This document shows, piece after piece, positions 1 to 8,338 of a stretch of 64,000 nt of DNA. The notes under the pieces are model-generated. The model saw only the letters and a list, made by a program, of their open reading frames with translations. It was not told the origin of the DNA and ran no database searches. Position 1 is the stretch's first letter. Each line of letters opens with the position of its first letter. Origin of the DNA: JAAYJT01 sp037445555 (GTDB taxonomy: Bacteria; Bacteroidota; Bacteroidia; Bacteroidales; JAAYJT01); contig JBBIKG010000011.1 of assembly GCA_037445555.1 (NCBI GenBank), forward strand, positions 21,240 through 85,239, in the 5' to 3' direction. Made by a program: the position numbers and the translations under genes.

Positions 1-2
1 AG

Positions 3-554
3 GTGTTGGTGAGATATGACAATAGTTTGAACAAGAAACCCTTGGAAGACCAGCTTTTAAATCTTGCCGACATTGTTGAGGTGATGGGAGTAAAGGCAAT
101 GGGGAAGAAAGTTTCGAAAGACTTCATCAAACAGATTACCGCTGTGCAGGTTGAGGAGACCGATTCGGATGAGCTCGAATCAAGTGGCGAAAATGAGACA
201 AGCGAAGAGACCAGTGAGGCAATGGTAGCAATTGAGGAGGGAGAGGTTGAGTCTGAATTAACCGGCGAACAGGACATCAACGCTGTTGATCAGGTTTCTG
301 GCTTAGAAGAGAAGATTGCAGAGAACACGGCTGAAAACAAATCTGGCGCCGTCAAAGTTGCCACTGTCAGAAAAAAGTCAAAACCCCTCGATCAGAAAGA
401 TTCAGTCAGGCCGGTAATTTCTGAATTTGAAACGGATCAGACCGATATGTCAACACCGGTAAGCCTCGAGGAATTATTTCCTCCCGAACCCAAAAGTGGC
501 GAACCGCCTAAACGTTCCGGTGAAGACACCAAACAAATGACCCTTGAATTTTAA
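3..554 (+). CDS. DNA topoisomerase IV / gyrase subunit A, C-terminal fragment (5' end outside window)
   Basis: The reading frame is open from the left edge, so the true start lies outside the window and the first GTG codon is not a real start. The visible 183 residues begin with a short beta-propeller-like segment (NLADIVEVMGVKAMGKKVS) that resembles the last conserved stretch of Bacteroidota type IIA topoisomerase A subunits. There the equivalent text is roughly an IDV-EFI-VKGWKA-GNR segment. It is followed by about 120 residues of acidic, low-complexity tail rich in E, S, T and D, ending in QMTLEF, a short hydrophobic terminus that I associate with this family. The enzyme would pass DNA strands and decatenate chromosomes with a ParE/GyrB partner that is not visible here. 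The low-complexity tail makes the family call moderate; the upstream sequence would settle it. Confidence 0.6.
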   Translation: MLVRYDNSLNKKPLEDQLLNLADIVEVMGVKAMGKKVSKDFIKQITAVQVEETDSDELESSGENETSEETSEAMVAIEEGEVESELTGEQDINAVDQVSGLEEKIAENTAENKSGAVKVATVRKKSKPLDQKDSVRPVISEFETDQTDMSTPVSLEELFPPEPKSGEPPKRSGEDTKQMTLEF

Positions 555-567
555 CATTAATATTACT

Positions 568-1779
568 ATGGATAATACACAGATACACAAAGTTTCAGAT
601 AATGTACACTGGATTGGCGTGCTTGATCCGGATCTGGTCACCTTTGACGTGGTGATGGAGACCAGGTATGGAACCACCTACAATTCATATCTGATCATCG
701 ATGAACAGGTGACCATCGTTGAAACAGCAAAAGCAAAATTCTGGAAGGAATATGAAGCAAAAATCCGGGCCCTGGTTGACCCTGCGCAGATAAAGTATAT
801 CGTGCTGAACCATACGGAGCCTGATCACACTGGCAGCGTAAGCATGCTGCTCGAGATTGCGCCTGAAGCTACCGTTGTGGCATCGGGTGTTGCCATTCGC
901 AACATGCATGAACTGCTGGGTCATTCGTTCAAACATCAGGTAGTAAAGGATGGCGATACGCTCCGCATAGGAAGCAGGACATTAAAGTTTATAGGTGCTC
1001 CCAACCTGCACTGGCCTGATAGCATATACACGTGGCTGGAGCCTGATAAGCTTCTTTTTACCTGTGATTCATTCGGTGCGCACTATTGCGACGAACGCAT
1101 ATTTGATGATGAAGCAGGTAATTGGGACGATGCTTTCAAATACTATTTCGATGTCATTCTGAAACCTTTCAGCAGGTTCATGCTCAAGGCAATAGAAAAG
1201 ATCAGGCCATTGGATATCAAAATGATATGTCCGGGACATGGACCAATACTCCGCTCTCACTGGAAGAAATATGTGGACTGGAGCGAACAGTTATCGCTCG
1301 AAGCACTGGCTACTCAGAAGCCTTACCGTGTGTTTGTACCTTATGTTTCGGCTTATCACAACACCGGGCTGATTGCCGAAAAAATCGCTGAGGGTCTTGA
1401 ATCAACCGGTCGGATTGAGGTTGCTTTGCACGACATCGAAACCATGCCTGCCGGGGAGCTCGATGCTCAGCTTGCAAGTTGCTCCGGCATAATTATTGGA
1501 ACCCCAACTATAAATCAAAACATTCTGCCACAGATTTATACATTATTTGCATACATGAGCCCCATTCGGGATCGCGGTAAGCTTGCCGGTGCATTCGGCT
1601 CGTACGGATGGAGCGGCGAAGCAGAAAAAATGGTGGTGACGAATTTAGAAAACCTGAAACTCTTATACTTTGGCGAGTCGCTTTTTGTAAAATTCACCCC
1701 GCATCACCCGGAATTGGCCCAGGCATTTGACTACGGAAAAAGGTTTGCCGAAAAACTGCTAACAGGGTGTGGGAAGTAA
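568..1779 (+). CDS. Flavodiiron protein (class A, beta-lactamase-like diiron domain plus flavodoxin)
   Basis: This cytoplasmic enzyme would reduce O2 to water and/or NO to N2O, taking electrons from rubredoxin or a related donor. Residues 1-240 form the metallo-beta-lactamase-like diiron domain with the full ligand set visible: H82, E84, D86 and H87 in NHTEPDHTGS, H148 in PNLHWPDS, D167 in CDSFGAHYC and H224 in CPGHGP. Residues 252-400 are a flavodoxin-like FMN domain (VFVPYVSAYHNTGLIAEKI). No extra rubredoxin or flavin reductase domain follows, so this is the simple class A form. Its length of 403 aa is typical. The first in-frame ATG is at 568, 13 nt after the preceding stop; a TTG at 544 lies inside the upstream gene and adds no conserved sequence. 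It probably protects an anaerobe or microaerophile against oxygen or nitrosative stress. Whether O2 or NO is preferred cannot be read from sequence. Confidence 0.9.
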   Translation: MDNTQIHKVSDNVHWIGVLDPDLVTFDVVMETRYGTTYNSYLIIDEQVTIVETAKAKFWKEYEAKIRALVDPAQIKYIVLNHTEPDHTGSVSMLLEIAPEATVVASGVAIRNMHELLGHSFKHQVVKDGDTLRIGSRTLKFIGAPNLHWPDSIYTWLEPDKLLFTCDSFGAHYCDERIFDDEAGNWDDAFKYYFDVILKPFSRFMLKAIEKIRPLDIKMICPGHGPILRSHWKKYVDWSEQLSLEALATQKPYRVFVPYVSAYHNTGLIAEKIAEGLESTGRIEVALHDIETMPAGELDAQLASCSGIIIGTPTINQNILPQIYTLFAYMSPIRDRGKLAGAFGSYGWSGEAEKMVVTNLENLKLLYFGESLFVKFTPHHPELAQAFDYGKRFAEKLLTGCGK

Positions 1780-1805
1780 ACCAAACCAAACCAAACGCCA
1801 GCTTT

Positions 1806-2639
1806 ATGAACCACCTCCCGAAAAAGGTTTTCTTAATTCTGCTGACATGGGTTTTCGTTTCAGCTTGTAGTGTCGAAGGTCGTTTGGCAAGCAAGTTCAT
1901 AAAGCAACAAAGCCAGGTTTCGCTCCTGCTTTATCCGCCAGATTTTCTCTACAAAACCAATCTTAAGGCTTTTGAAATAGAAGGAGCAGATACTGCCGAC
2001 AAGCATGCTCTTGATTCGATGCTCTATTTCAGCAGTAAATATGTGCAGTTTGTACCGGAGAAACAATTTATTGAAGCTTATGTAAATGCATTCCTGAGCG
2101 AGCTGCAGGATAGAAAACTGAACGTGTACCTGCCGGGCGATTCATTGCTTTTTGCTGGAAATTCAGGTGAAAAATTTGTTGTCGGAATGGTCCAGACTCA
2201 ACTCGAAGAAGATGTCGAGCAGCTTAGGCAGGATGAAGTAGCTCTGGCGTACTACAACCTCGGCGATATCCTCATAAATATTGTTCGTCTCAATGCCTGG
2301 TTTGAGATAACGAACTTCAATTCGTATGGCGCGAAGACAACTGCTTTTGCACAAGAAGAAACCTCCGATATGATCAGTGGGCGATTACGATTCTACCCCT
2401 TGCTGAGCGAGTTTCGCTACCAGTACCGGGTCGACACCCTGACATTCACCAAGATAAGCGAAATGGCAGTTTCGGCCGGAAAATTGTTCGCAGGTTACCT
2501 GACTGACCATCTAATGAATGATTACATAGACCGGAACCTGCCTCAGGGGGTCACCCGAAATGAGTATCTTAGCTATAGTGAAAAGTCGAATCCGAAGCTT
2601 ACCAGGGCTGGAGACCGGCGTTTTCAGATCATTAGATAA
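1806..2639 (+). CDS. Predicted lipoprotein, function unknown
   Basis: The 277-aa protein starts at the ATG at 1806, which opens a lipoprotein signal peptide: K-rich n-region, hydrophobic stretch FLILLTWVFV, then SAC with Cys21 as the lipidation site. An in-frame GTG at 1767 overlaps the upstream stop and would bury the signal, so it is not preferred. The mature part is globular and mixed alpha/beta with several aromatic residues, and I recognise no motif. It begins 26 nt after the flavodiiron gene and could be cotranscribed with it, but nothing ties the two functions together. Its stop codon directly abuts the stop of tsaD on the other strand. Confidence 0.7.
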   Translation: MNHLPKKVFLILLTWVFVSACSVEGRLASKFIKQQSQVSLLLYPPDFLYKTNLKAFEIEGADTADKHALDSMLYFSSKYVQFVPEKQFIEAYVNAFLSELQDRKLNVYLPGDSLLFAGNSGEKFVVGMVQTQLEEDVEQLRQDEVALAYYNLGDILINIVRLNAWFEITNFNSYGAKTTAFAQEETSDMISGRLRFYPLLSEFRYQYRVDTLTFTKISEMAVSAGKLFAGYLTDHLMNDYIDRNLPQGVTRNEYLSYSEKSNPKLTRAGDRRFQIIR

Positions 2640-3668
2640 TCAAGAGAATGCATGCGTCCCGCGTGAATAAGGAGCAAGGCTAAGATCGGCAAATTCACCC
2701 TGAAGAAATCTGAAGTATCCCGCCACGGCAATCATGGCAGCATTGTCAGTGGAATAGTCAGTAGCGGGCACAAAAACTGTCCAGCCATGGCGTTCGCCTA
2801 GTTCGGCAATGCGTTGCCTTAGTCCTGAGTTGGCCGAAACACCTCCGGCGATTGCTATGGAGGGTATGTTCAGGTCAAAGGCTGCTTTAGATAATTTATC
2901 CAGTAAAATATCAAGGATCGTTTTCTGAATGGAAGCTGCCAGATCGGCCTTGTGCTGATCAATGAAGGATTCGTTCTTTTTGAGCTGGTCCCGGAGAAAA
3001 TACAGGATACTTGTCTTCAGTCCGCTGAAACTAAAATCGTATCCCTGGAGCATGGGTTTGGCAAACCTGAATTTGCCAGGGTCTCCCTGGCGGGCAAGAG
3101 CATCAATCAGAGGGCCTCCCGGATATCCCAGGTTCATAATTTTAGCCGCTTTGTCAAATGCCTCGCCTGCGGCATCGTCAATGGTCTGTCCCACCACGGT
3201 CATGCGAAAGTAGTCGTCAACCCTCACGATCTGGGTGTGGCCGCCTGAAACGGTAAGGCAAAGAAACGGGAAACGGGGCACTAGTTTTTCTTCTCCTGGC
3301 TTCTGAAGAAAATGCGAGAGGATATGCGCCTGCATGTGATCGACCTCAATGAGTGGCACACCCAGCGCCTGTGAAAAAGATTTGGCAAACGACACACCAA
3401 CGAGCAACGATCCAAGAAGACCAGGCCCACGGGTGAATGCAACGGCAGAAAGAGCTTTTTTATCTAAATTTGCCTGCTGTAACGCGGCCTGCATCACAGG
3501 TATGATGTTTTGCTGATGGGCACGGCTGGCAAGCTCGGGCACTACTCCCCCGTACTGACGGTGGATCTCCTGATTGGAGATGACATTGCTGAGCACGCTG
3601 GTGTTGTGTAATACAGCAGCTGAAGTATCATCACAAGAAGACTCAATACCTAAAATATATACCGACAT
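2640..3668 (-). CDS. tsaD: tRNA N6-adenosine threonylcarbamoyltransferase
   Basis: TsaD transfers the threonylcarbamoyl group onto A37 of ANN-decoding tRNAs (t6A), acting in the cytoplasm with TsaB and TsaE. The 342-aa protein shows the ASKHA fold signatures: ESSCDDTS at residues 9-16, the metal-binding pair H111 and H115 in VDHMQAH, SGGHTQ at 141-146, and a C-terminal GGVSANSGLR nucleotide-binding segment. The ATG at 3668 is chosen over a TTG one codon upstream because it gives the usual short N-terminus (MSVYILGIESS). The gene is divergent from tamB with only 6 bp between start codons, a neighbourhood I recall as common in Bacteroidota. Its stop abuts that of the lipoprotein gene with no spacer. 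Confidence 0.97.
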   Translation of the reverse strand: MSVYILGIESSCDDTSAAVLHNTSVLSNVISNQEIHRQYGGVVPELASRAHQQNIIPVMQAALQQANLDKKALSAVAFTRGPGLLGSLLVGVSFAKSFSQALGVPLIEVDHMQAHILSHFLQKPGEEKLVPRFPFLCLTVSGGHTQIVRVDDYFRMTVVGQTIDDAAGEAFDKAAKIMNLGYPGGPLIDALARQGDPGKFRFAKPMLQGYDFSFSGLKTSILYFLRDQLKKNESFIDQHKADLAASIQKTILDILLDKLSKAAFDLNIPSIAIAGGVSANSGLRQRIAELGERHGWTVFVPATDYSTDNAAMIAVAGYFRFLQGEFADLSLAPYSRGTHAFS

Positions 3669-3674
3669 CAACCG

Positions 3675-6600
3675 TTGATCTTGAAAACCGGCAAAATTAT
3701 CAAAAAAGCACTGAATATAATCGCGTGGGTAATCACCTCAGTTATGGTGTTGTTCGCAGCGATTGTTCTGATTGCCCAATTTCCGCCTGTACAAAACTAC
3801 CTCGCCCGGCATGTGGTCAGATACCTCAGCAGCGAACTGGGAACAAATGTCTATGTCGAGCAAGTCAGCCTGAGCTTTCCGTATACTCTTGAGTTAACAA
3901 AGTTTGGTATAGACGACCGCCACAGCAATCCCATCCTCACGGCAGGAAGCCTCCAGGTACGGCTGCAAAGCCTGCTGAAGAAAGAAGATGTTTTAAGATT
4001 CAGCAGCATTCGTCTTGATGATCCGGTGATTAACGTGATGAAGTATGAAGGACAAGAGGACTACAACATAGATTTTCTGATAAAATATCTGGCATCTTCT
4101 GACACAACTGCGACAGGAACAGCTCCTCTGTTGTTTAGCCTTACCAACCTGTCGGTTAACAATGCCTCGCTGAGGATACGCGATCTGAATAAATTCTCTT
4201 CTGCAGCTCGAATAGAGCCTGACAATCTTTTTGTTGAGCATTTAAGCCTGGATGCCAGCCGTATCAGCTATGTGAATGATACGTTGTCGTTAAGGCTTAA
4301 CCAGCTTTCGGTTGTGGAGCAATCTGGTCTGTCGGTTAGAAAGCTGGCAGCAGAGTTGATGGTCTGCCCCACAGGCATTGAACTGAAAAATGTCATCATT
4401 CAAACCGAAGTTTCAGATCTGCTTTTCGATGTACACGCTTCGTTTACTAATTATTCTGCTTTCGCATCATTTGCCGACAGTGTGTATTTCAAGATAAATC
4501 TCATGCCATCTGAGTTCAATACCACTGACCTTTCATGCATTGCTCCTGAGTTGAAAGGTATGGACAATCTGATTAACATCGAAGGAAAAATCTCCGGACA
4601 GCTAAGCAGTCTGAACATCGATGATCTTAAGTTTAGCTACGGCAGTTCGACTTCGTTCAAAGGTAATATTTCTTTACAGGGGTTACCTGTCGTCGATGAA
4701 ACCTTTATCCACCTGAAGGTGAAAGATTTTCAAACAATTGCATCTGACATCACAGCATTCCGGTTGCCTGCTGCACTGGACAAGCGCACCATCAGGATTC
4801 CAGACCCTCTGAACCAAATCAGGCGGTTAAAAGCAAAAGCTGTCTTTACAGGGTTCTTTACCGATTTTGTTTCCTACGGGACATTCACCACCGACATCGG
4901 CAAAATTGCCACCGACCTGTCTCTTAAATACGATTTCATGGCAGAGCGACTCCAGTTTAAAGGGACACTGGCCACCCGGAATTTTGATATCGGAACAATG
5001 CTGAATGACCGGGGAAACCTGGGAATTGTGAATGTTAAAGCCAACATTGAAGGAGTTAACACAGAACGATCGGGATTCGATATGGTATTCAATGCGGAGG
5101 TTGATTCCTTTGATTTCAGAGGTAATAATTATCGCCAGATGCAGGTCAGAGGCGAGCTGCGCGATCGCAAGTTCGACGGGCAGTTATCTGTTTCCGATGA
5201 GCTTTTGCACCTGGGCTTCCAGGGACTTGTTGATCTGAACATGGATCCCCCAGTATTCGATTTTCATGCGCTGATACAAGACGCAAAACTGGCCGAAATG
5301 AACCTTGTGGACCGTGATAAAAGTGCCACTCTTAATACAAAACTTACATTTAATTTTTCGGGTCTCGAGCCTGATAACCTCAAAGGAAAGATGGTAGCAG
5401 AAAATACCTCTTACAAGGAGTTGGGCAAACAAGCTTATGTAAGGGAAGCTACTTTACAGGCCGACCCCACGAAAGGTCAGAAAAAGGTGCTGACTTTCCG
5501 CTCGGATATAGCCGATGCCGATATAGAAGGAATGTTTGATTATGCCAGGCTATGGCCTGCGTTGCAGAAACTAGCTACACATCTTGTGCCGGCACTAAAA
5601 TCCTTAGATACCAGCTCGGTCATTTTGCCTGACCAGGTTTTTAATACAACACTTAGATTAAAGAATGTTTCAGCTGTCACAGATATCTTTGTGCCTGGAA
5701 TACAGTTTGGTGCGGGCACTCTCGTGACTGCCGGCTTTGACAGCCGGGCAAAAACATTCAAACTTACGGCTAAAAGCCCTATGATGCTGGCGGGAGAAGT
5801 GCGGATTAACAATCCCGAAATCCAGGTCGAAGCATTCGACAAAGGCCTGATCCTTTCAGGACAAGCTTCGACAGTCAATCTGCAGAGCCAGGATCCGACC
5901 GATGAACTGAGCCTGCGACTTGATGATGTCAGGTTGGCTTCATCCCTGTCTGGAGATAGCCTGAACTATAAAATTGGCTGGAAGGACACCCGTGCTCAAA
6001 ATAATAACAAAAGCTTCATCTCAGGGATCTTTTCTCTTTCAACCAATCCGGTAATAGAACTAGGTATACGTGAGTCGTCGGTGTGGATTGATAACAGGCT
6101 CTGGAATTTTAATACATCCAACAATATTCTGTTCTGGAACCGGAACATCACAGTGAATGACCTGGCCTTCGAATGCTCTAACCAAAAGATTGCTGTGAAT
6201 GGCGTGATATCTGACAATCCTGAAGATAAACTCGGAGTTGCACTGAACCATATCGACCTTTCTACTTTCAGCTCACTTCTGCAGTATTACGGCCTCGATG
6301 CCGGAGGAACACTCAACGGGTCAGCAACTATCCGCAACCTCTACACCAGCCCTACTGTGGTATCTGGGATTTCGGTGAAAAGCTTTTCATTCAACAAGGA
6401 ATTGCTCGGCGACCTGCATGGCGTGGTGGATTGGGATGCCGAGAACGAGGTCTTCAATGTGAATGCAGCCATCACGGTAAGTGGTGAAGCCGAAATCGCA
6501 ACTCCCTTCCAGCTGAAAGGAAAATACTTCCCATCAGGGGAGGAAAATAAACTCGATTTCGGCATTACTCTGACCAATTTCAGAATCAAGCTCTTTGAGC

Positions 6601-8174
6601 CCTACCTGGTTGATATTGTGTCAAACCTGAACGGCCTGGCCAGTGGCACCCTGAAGCTGCAGGGAGATTTCGAAGCCCCCGTTCTGCTGGGTATGCTGAG
6701 TCTTATGCGAACTGAGTTCAAACTCGATTATACCAATGTCGTGTACTCTTTTGCCGACAATGTTTCATTCGCAAAAGACAAAATATATGCCAGCAATATT
6801 AAATTGAATGATAGCTACGGTAATACCGGGCTATGTGATATTGTGGTGCACCACGACCATTTCATTAACCCCAGGCTCGATCTCAAAGTTAAAGCCACGA
6901 ATCTGGCAGGGCTTAATACCGATGCCTCGCTGAACTCACTTTTCTATGGAAATGCGTTTGTTACCGGCAACCTTAGCCTCAGCGGTCCTTTTGATGATCT
7001 AAGCATGAGTTTGGATTTAAAATCTGATCCGCGCACTTCCATCACGATTCCCATTACTTACGCAGTTGACATCGCCGATAACAGCTTCATCGCTTTCATA
7101 AATCCGGGGGATACCCTTCTGAGTGCTCCTCCGGAAATCAGCGCTTCCTCGGTGTTTAAAATGCAGATGGACTTTGATATCACCAATGATGCGCTCATCC
7201 AGCTCTACCTGCCTTATCAGCTAGGTAATATACGCGCCTCGGGCGAAGGTAAGATGAGCCTGCGCTATCATTCCACCGGCGATTTTTCGATGTATGGCGA
7301 CTATTACCCAAATCAGGGTACGTTTCTTTTCACCTTGCAGAACATCATTAACCGGCCATTTATACTTGAGAACGGTGGGGTGATACGTTGGAGCGGAGAC
7401 CCCTATAATGCAGATATTGACATTAGTGGCTTGTACAAGCTCAAGGTGAATCTGAACAGCCTTCCGGGGATCAATGAAGAATACCGTAACCGCCGTTTTC
7501 CGGTAGACTGTGTTGTCAAACTCAGGAACAACCTGATGAACCCCGATATCCTTTTCAGCATCCGTATGCCCAGCGTAGATGAAAATGTGCAGCGTCAGGT
7601 TTTCAGTTCGCTCGATACAACCAACCAGGTGCTGATGAGCCAGCAGATTATATCACTTCTGACCATCGGTAATTTCAATTTTTCTGTCGAACAGGGAAAC
7701 ATTGCTTCAACCATCGGAGCCTCTTCTATCGATATTATTTCGAGCCAGGTGAGCAACTGGCTGTCGCAGCTCAGTCAAGACTTGGACATAGGTGTAAATT
7801 ACCGGCCTGGAGACAAAGTGTCGCGCGAAGAGTTGGAGCTGGCTTTGTCGACCCAGCTTTTTAACGATCGAGTGCTGATTGACGGCAATTTTCTGGTTGG
7901 AAATACGAGCAACCGCAATGCGAGTAATGTAGTCGGGGACGTCAATATTGAGTTTCTGCTCACATCCGACGGCCGGTTGAGGGTCAGGGCGTTTAATAAA
8001 TACAATGACCTGGATATCACTCGTCGCGAAGCTCCCTACACGCAGGGGGTAGGACTGTTTTACAGGCGGGAGTTCAATGACTTGAACGACTTGCTGAAAC
8101 GGCGCCCTATTGCTCCGGTCAAAGGCGAGTTGAATACCAGTTCGTCCGAACCTCAGGCTCAAGATAGCCCCTGA
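3675..8174 (+). CDS. tamB: TamB-like translocation/assembly module protein (DUF490, AsmA-like)
   Basis: A 1499-aa inner-membrane-anchored periplasmic protein. An N-terminal membrane helix (about residues 14-36, IIAWVITSVMVLFAAIVLIA) is followed by an AsmA-like start (QFPPVQNYLARHVVRYLS). Then come over 1300 residues of repeated short beta strands, and finally the conserved C-terminal TamB domain ending near YTQGVGLFYRREFNDL. Family members bridge inner and outer membranes and move phospholipids or assist outer-membrane protein assembly; in Bacteroidota the partner is a TamA/Omp85-type protein, not seen here. The start must be TTG at 3675 or 3681, since the next ATG lies inside the membrane helix. 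The start codon sits 6 bp from the tsaD start, so its promoter has to lie within tsaD unless both genes share a compact divergent signal. Confidence 0.9.
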   Translation: MILKTGKIIKKALNIIAWVITSVMVLFAAIVLIAQFPPVQNYLARHVVRYLSSELGTNVYVEQVSLSFPYTLELTKFGIDDRHSNPILTAGSLQVRLQSLLKKEDVLRFSSIRLDDPVINVMKYEGQEDYNIDFLIKYLASSDTTATGTAPLLFSLTNLSVNNASLRIRDLNKFSSAARIEPDNLFVEHLSLDASRISYVNDTLSLRLNQLSVVEQSGLSVRKLAAELMVCPTGIELKNVIIQTEVSDLLFDVHASFTNYSAFASFADSVYFKINLMPSEFNTTDLSCIAPELKGMDNLINIEGKISGQLSSLNIDDLKFSYGSSTSFKGNISLQGLPVVDETFIHLKVKDFQTIASDITAFRLPAALDKRTIRIPDPLNQIRRLKAKAVFTGFFTDFVSYGTFTTDIGKIATDLSLKYDFMAERLQFKGTLATRNFDIGTMLNDRGNLGIVNVKANIEGVNTERSGFDMVFNAEVDSFDFRGNNYRQMQVRGELRDRKFDGQLSVSDELLHLGFQGLVDLNMDPPVFDFHALIQDAKLAEMNLVDRDKSATLNTKLTFNFSGLEPDNLKGKMVAENTSYKELGKQAYVREATLQADPTKGQKKVLTFRSDIADADIEGMFDYARLWPALQKLATHLVPALKSLDTSSVILPDQVFNTTLRLKNVSAVTDIFVPGIQFGAGTLVTAGFDSRAKTFKLTAKSPMMLAGEVRINNPEIQVEAFDKGLILSGQASTVNLQSQDPTDELSLRLDDVRLASSLSGDSLNYKIGWKDTRAQNNNKSFISGIFSLSTNPVIELGIRESSVWIDNRLWNFNTSNNILFWNRNITVNDLAFECSNQKIAVNGVISDNPEDKLGVALNHIDLSTFSSLLQYYGLDAGGTLNGSATIRNLYTSPTVVSGISVKSFSFNKELLGDLHGVVDWDAENEVFNVNAAITVSGEAEIATPFQLKGKYFPSGEENKLDFGITLTNFRIKLFEPYLVDIVSNLNGLASGTLKLQGDFEAPVLLGMLSLMRTEFKLDYTNVVYSFADNVSFAKDKIYASNIKLNDSYGNTGLCDIVVHHDHFINPRLDLKVKATNLAGLNTDASLNSLFYGNAFVTGNLSLSGPFDDLSMSLDLKSDPRTSITIPITYAVDIADNSFIAFINPGDTLLSAPPEISASSVFKMQMDFDITNDALIQLYLPYQLGNIRASGEGKMSLRYHSTGDFSMYGDYYPNQGTFLFTLQNIINRPFILENGGVIRWSGDPYNADIDISGLYKLKVNLNSLPGINEEYRNRRFPVDCVVKLRNNLMNPDILFSIRMPSVDENVQRQVFSSLDTTNQVLMSQQIISLLTIGNFNFSVEQGNIASTIGASSIDIISSQVSNWLSQLSQDLDIGVNYRPGDKVSREELELALSTQLFNDRVLIDGNFLVGNTSNRNASNVVGDVNIEFLLTSDGRLRVRAFNKYNDLDITRREAPYTQGVGLFYRREFNDLNDLLKRRPIAPVKGELNTSSSEPQAQDSP

Positions 8175-8299
8175 AAGAATTTTCGCTGAATGCCGAAGGA
8201 CAGCTTCGCCATATACCGATGAAACTGGCGCCTTATGTATAGCGCCCTGATAGCTTTGACACACCTTAGCGGAGATCTGAAACTTGTTTGACAAAACGC

Positions 8300-8307
8300 T
8301 ATATTTG
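8300..8307 (+). promoter_or_regulatory. Putative -7 element for the helicase-nuclease gene
   Basis: TATATTTG matches the Bacteroidota -7 consensus TAnnTTTG exactly and lies 31 bp before the ATG at 8339, implying a leader of about 25 nt. No convincing TTTG is found 19-21 bp upstream, so support is from the -7 box only. Confidence 0.4.
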
Positions 8308-8338
8308 TTCTTGGCACCTATGGTGATCCCCTGATATC

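Noticed and set aside
7707..8294. 195-codon minus-strand ORF over the tamB 3' end
   Set aside because: Opposite to the conserved TamB domain; no independent motif or promoter.
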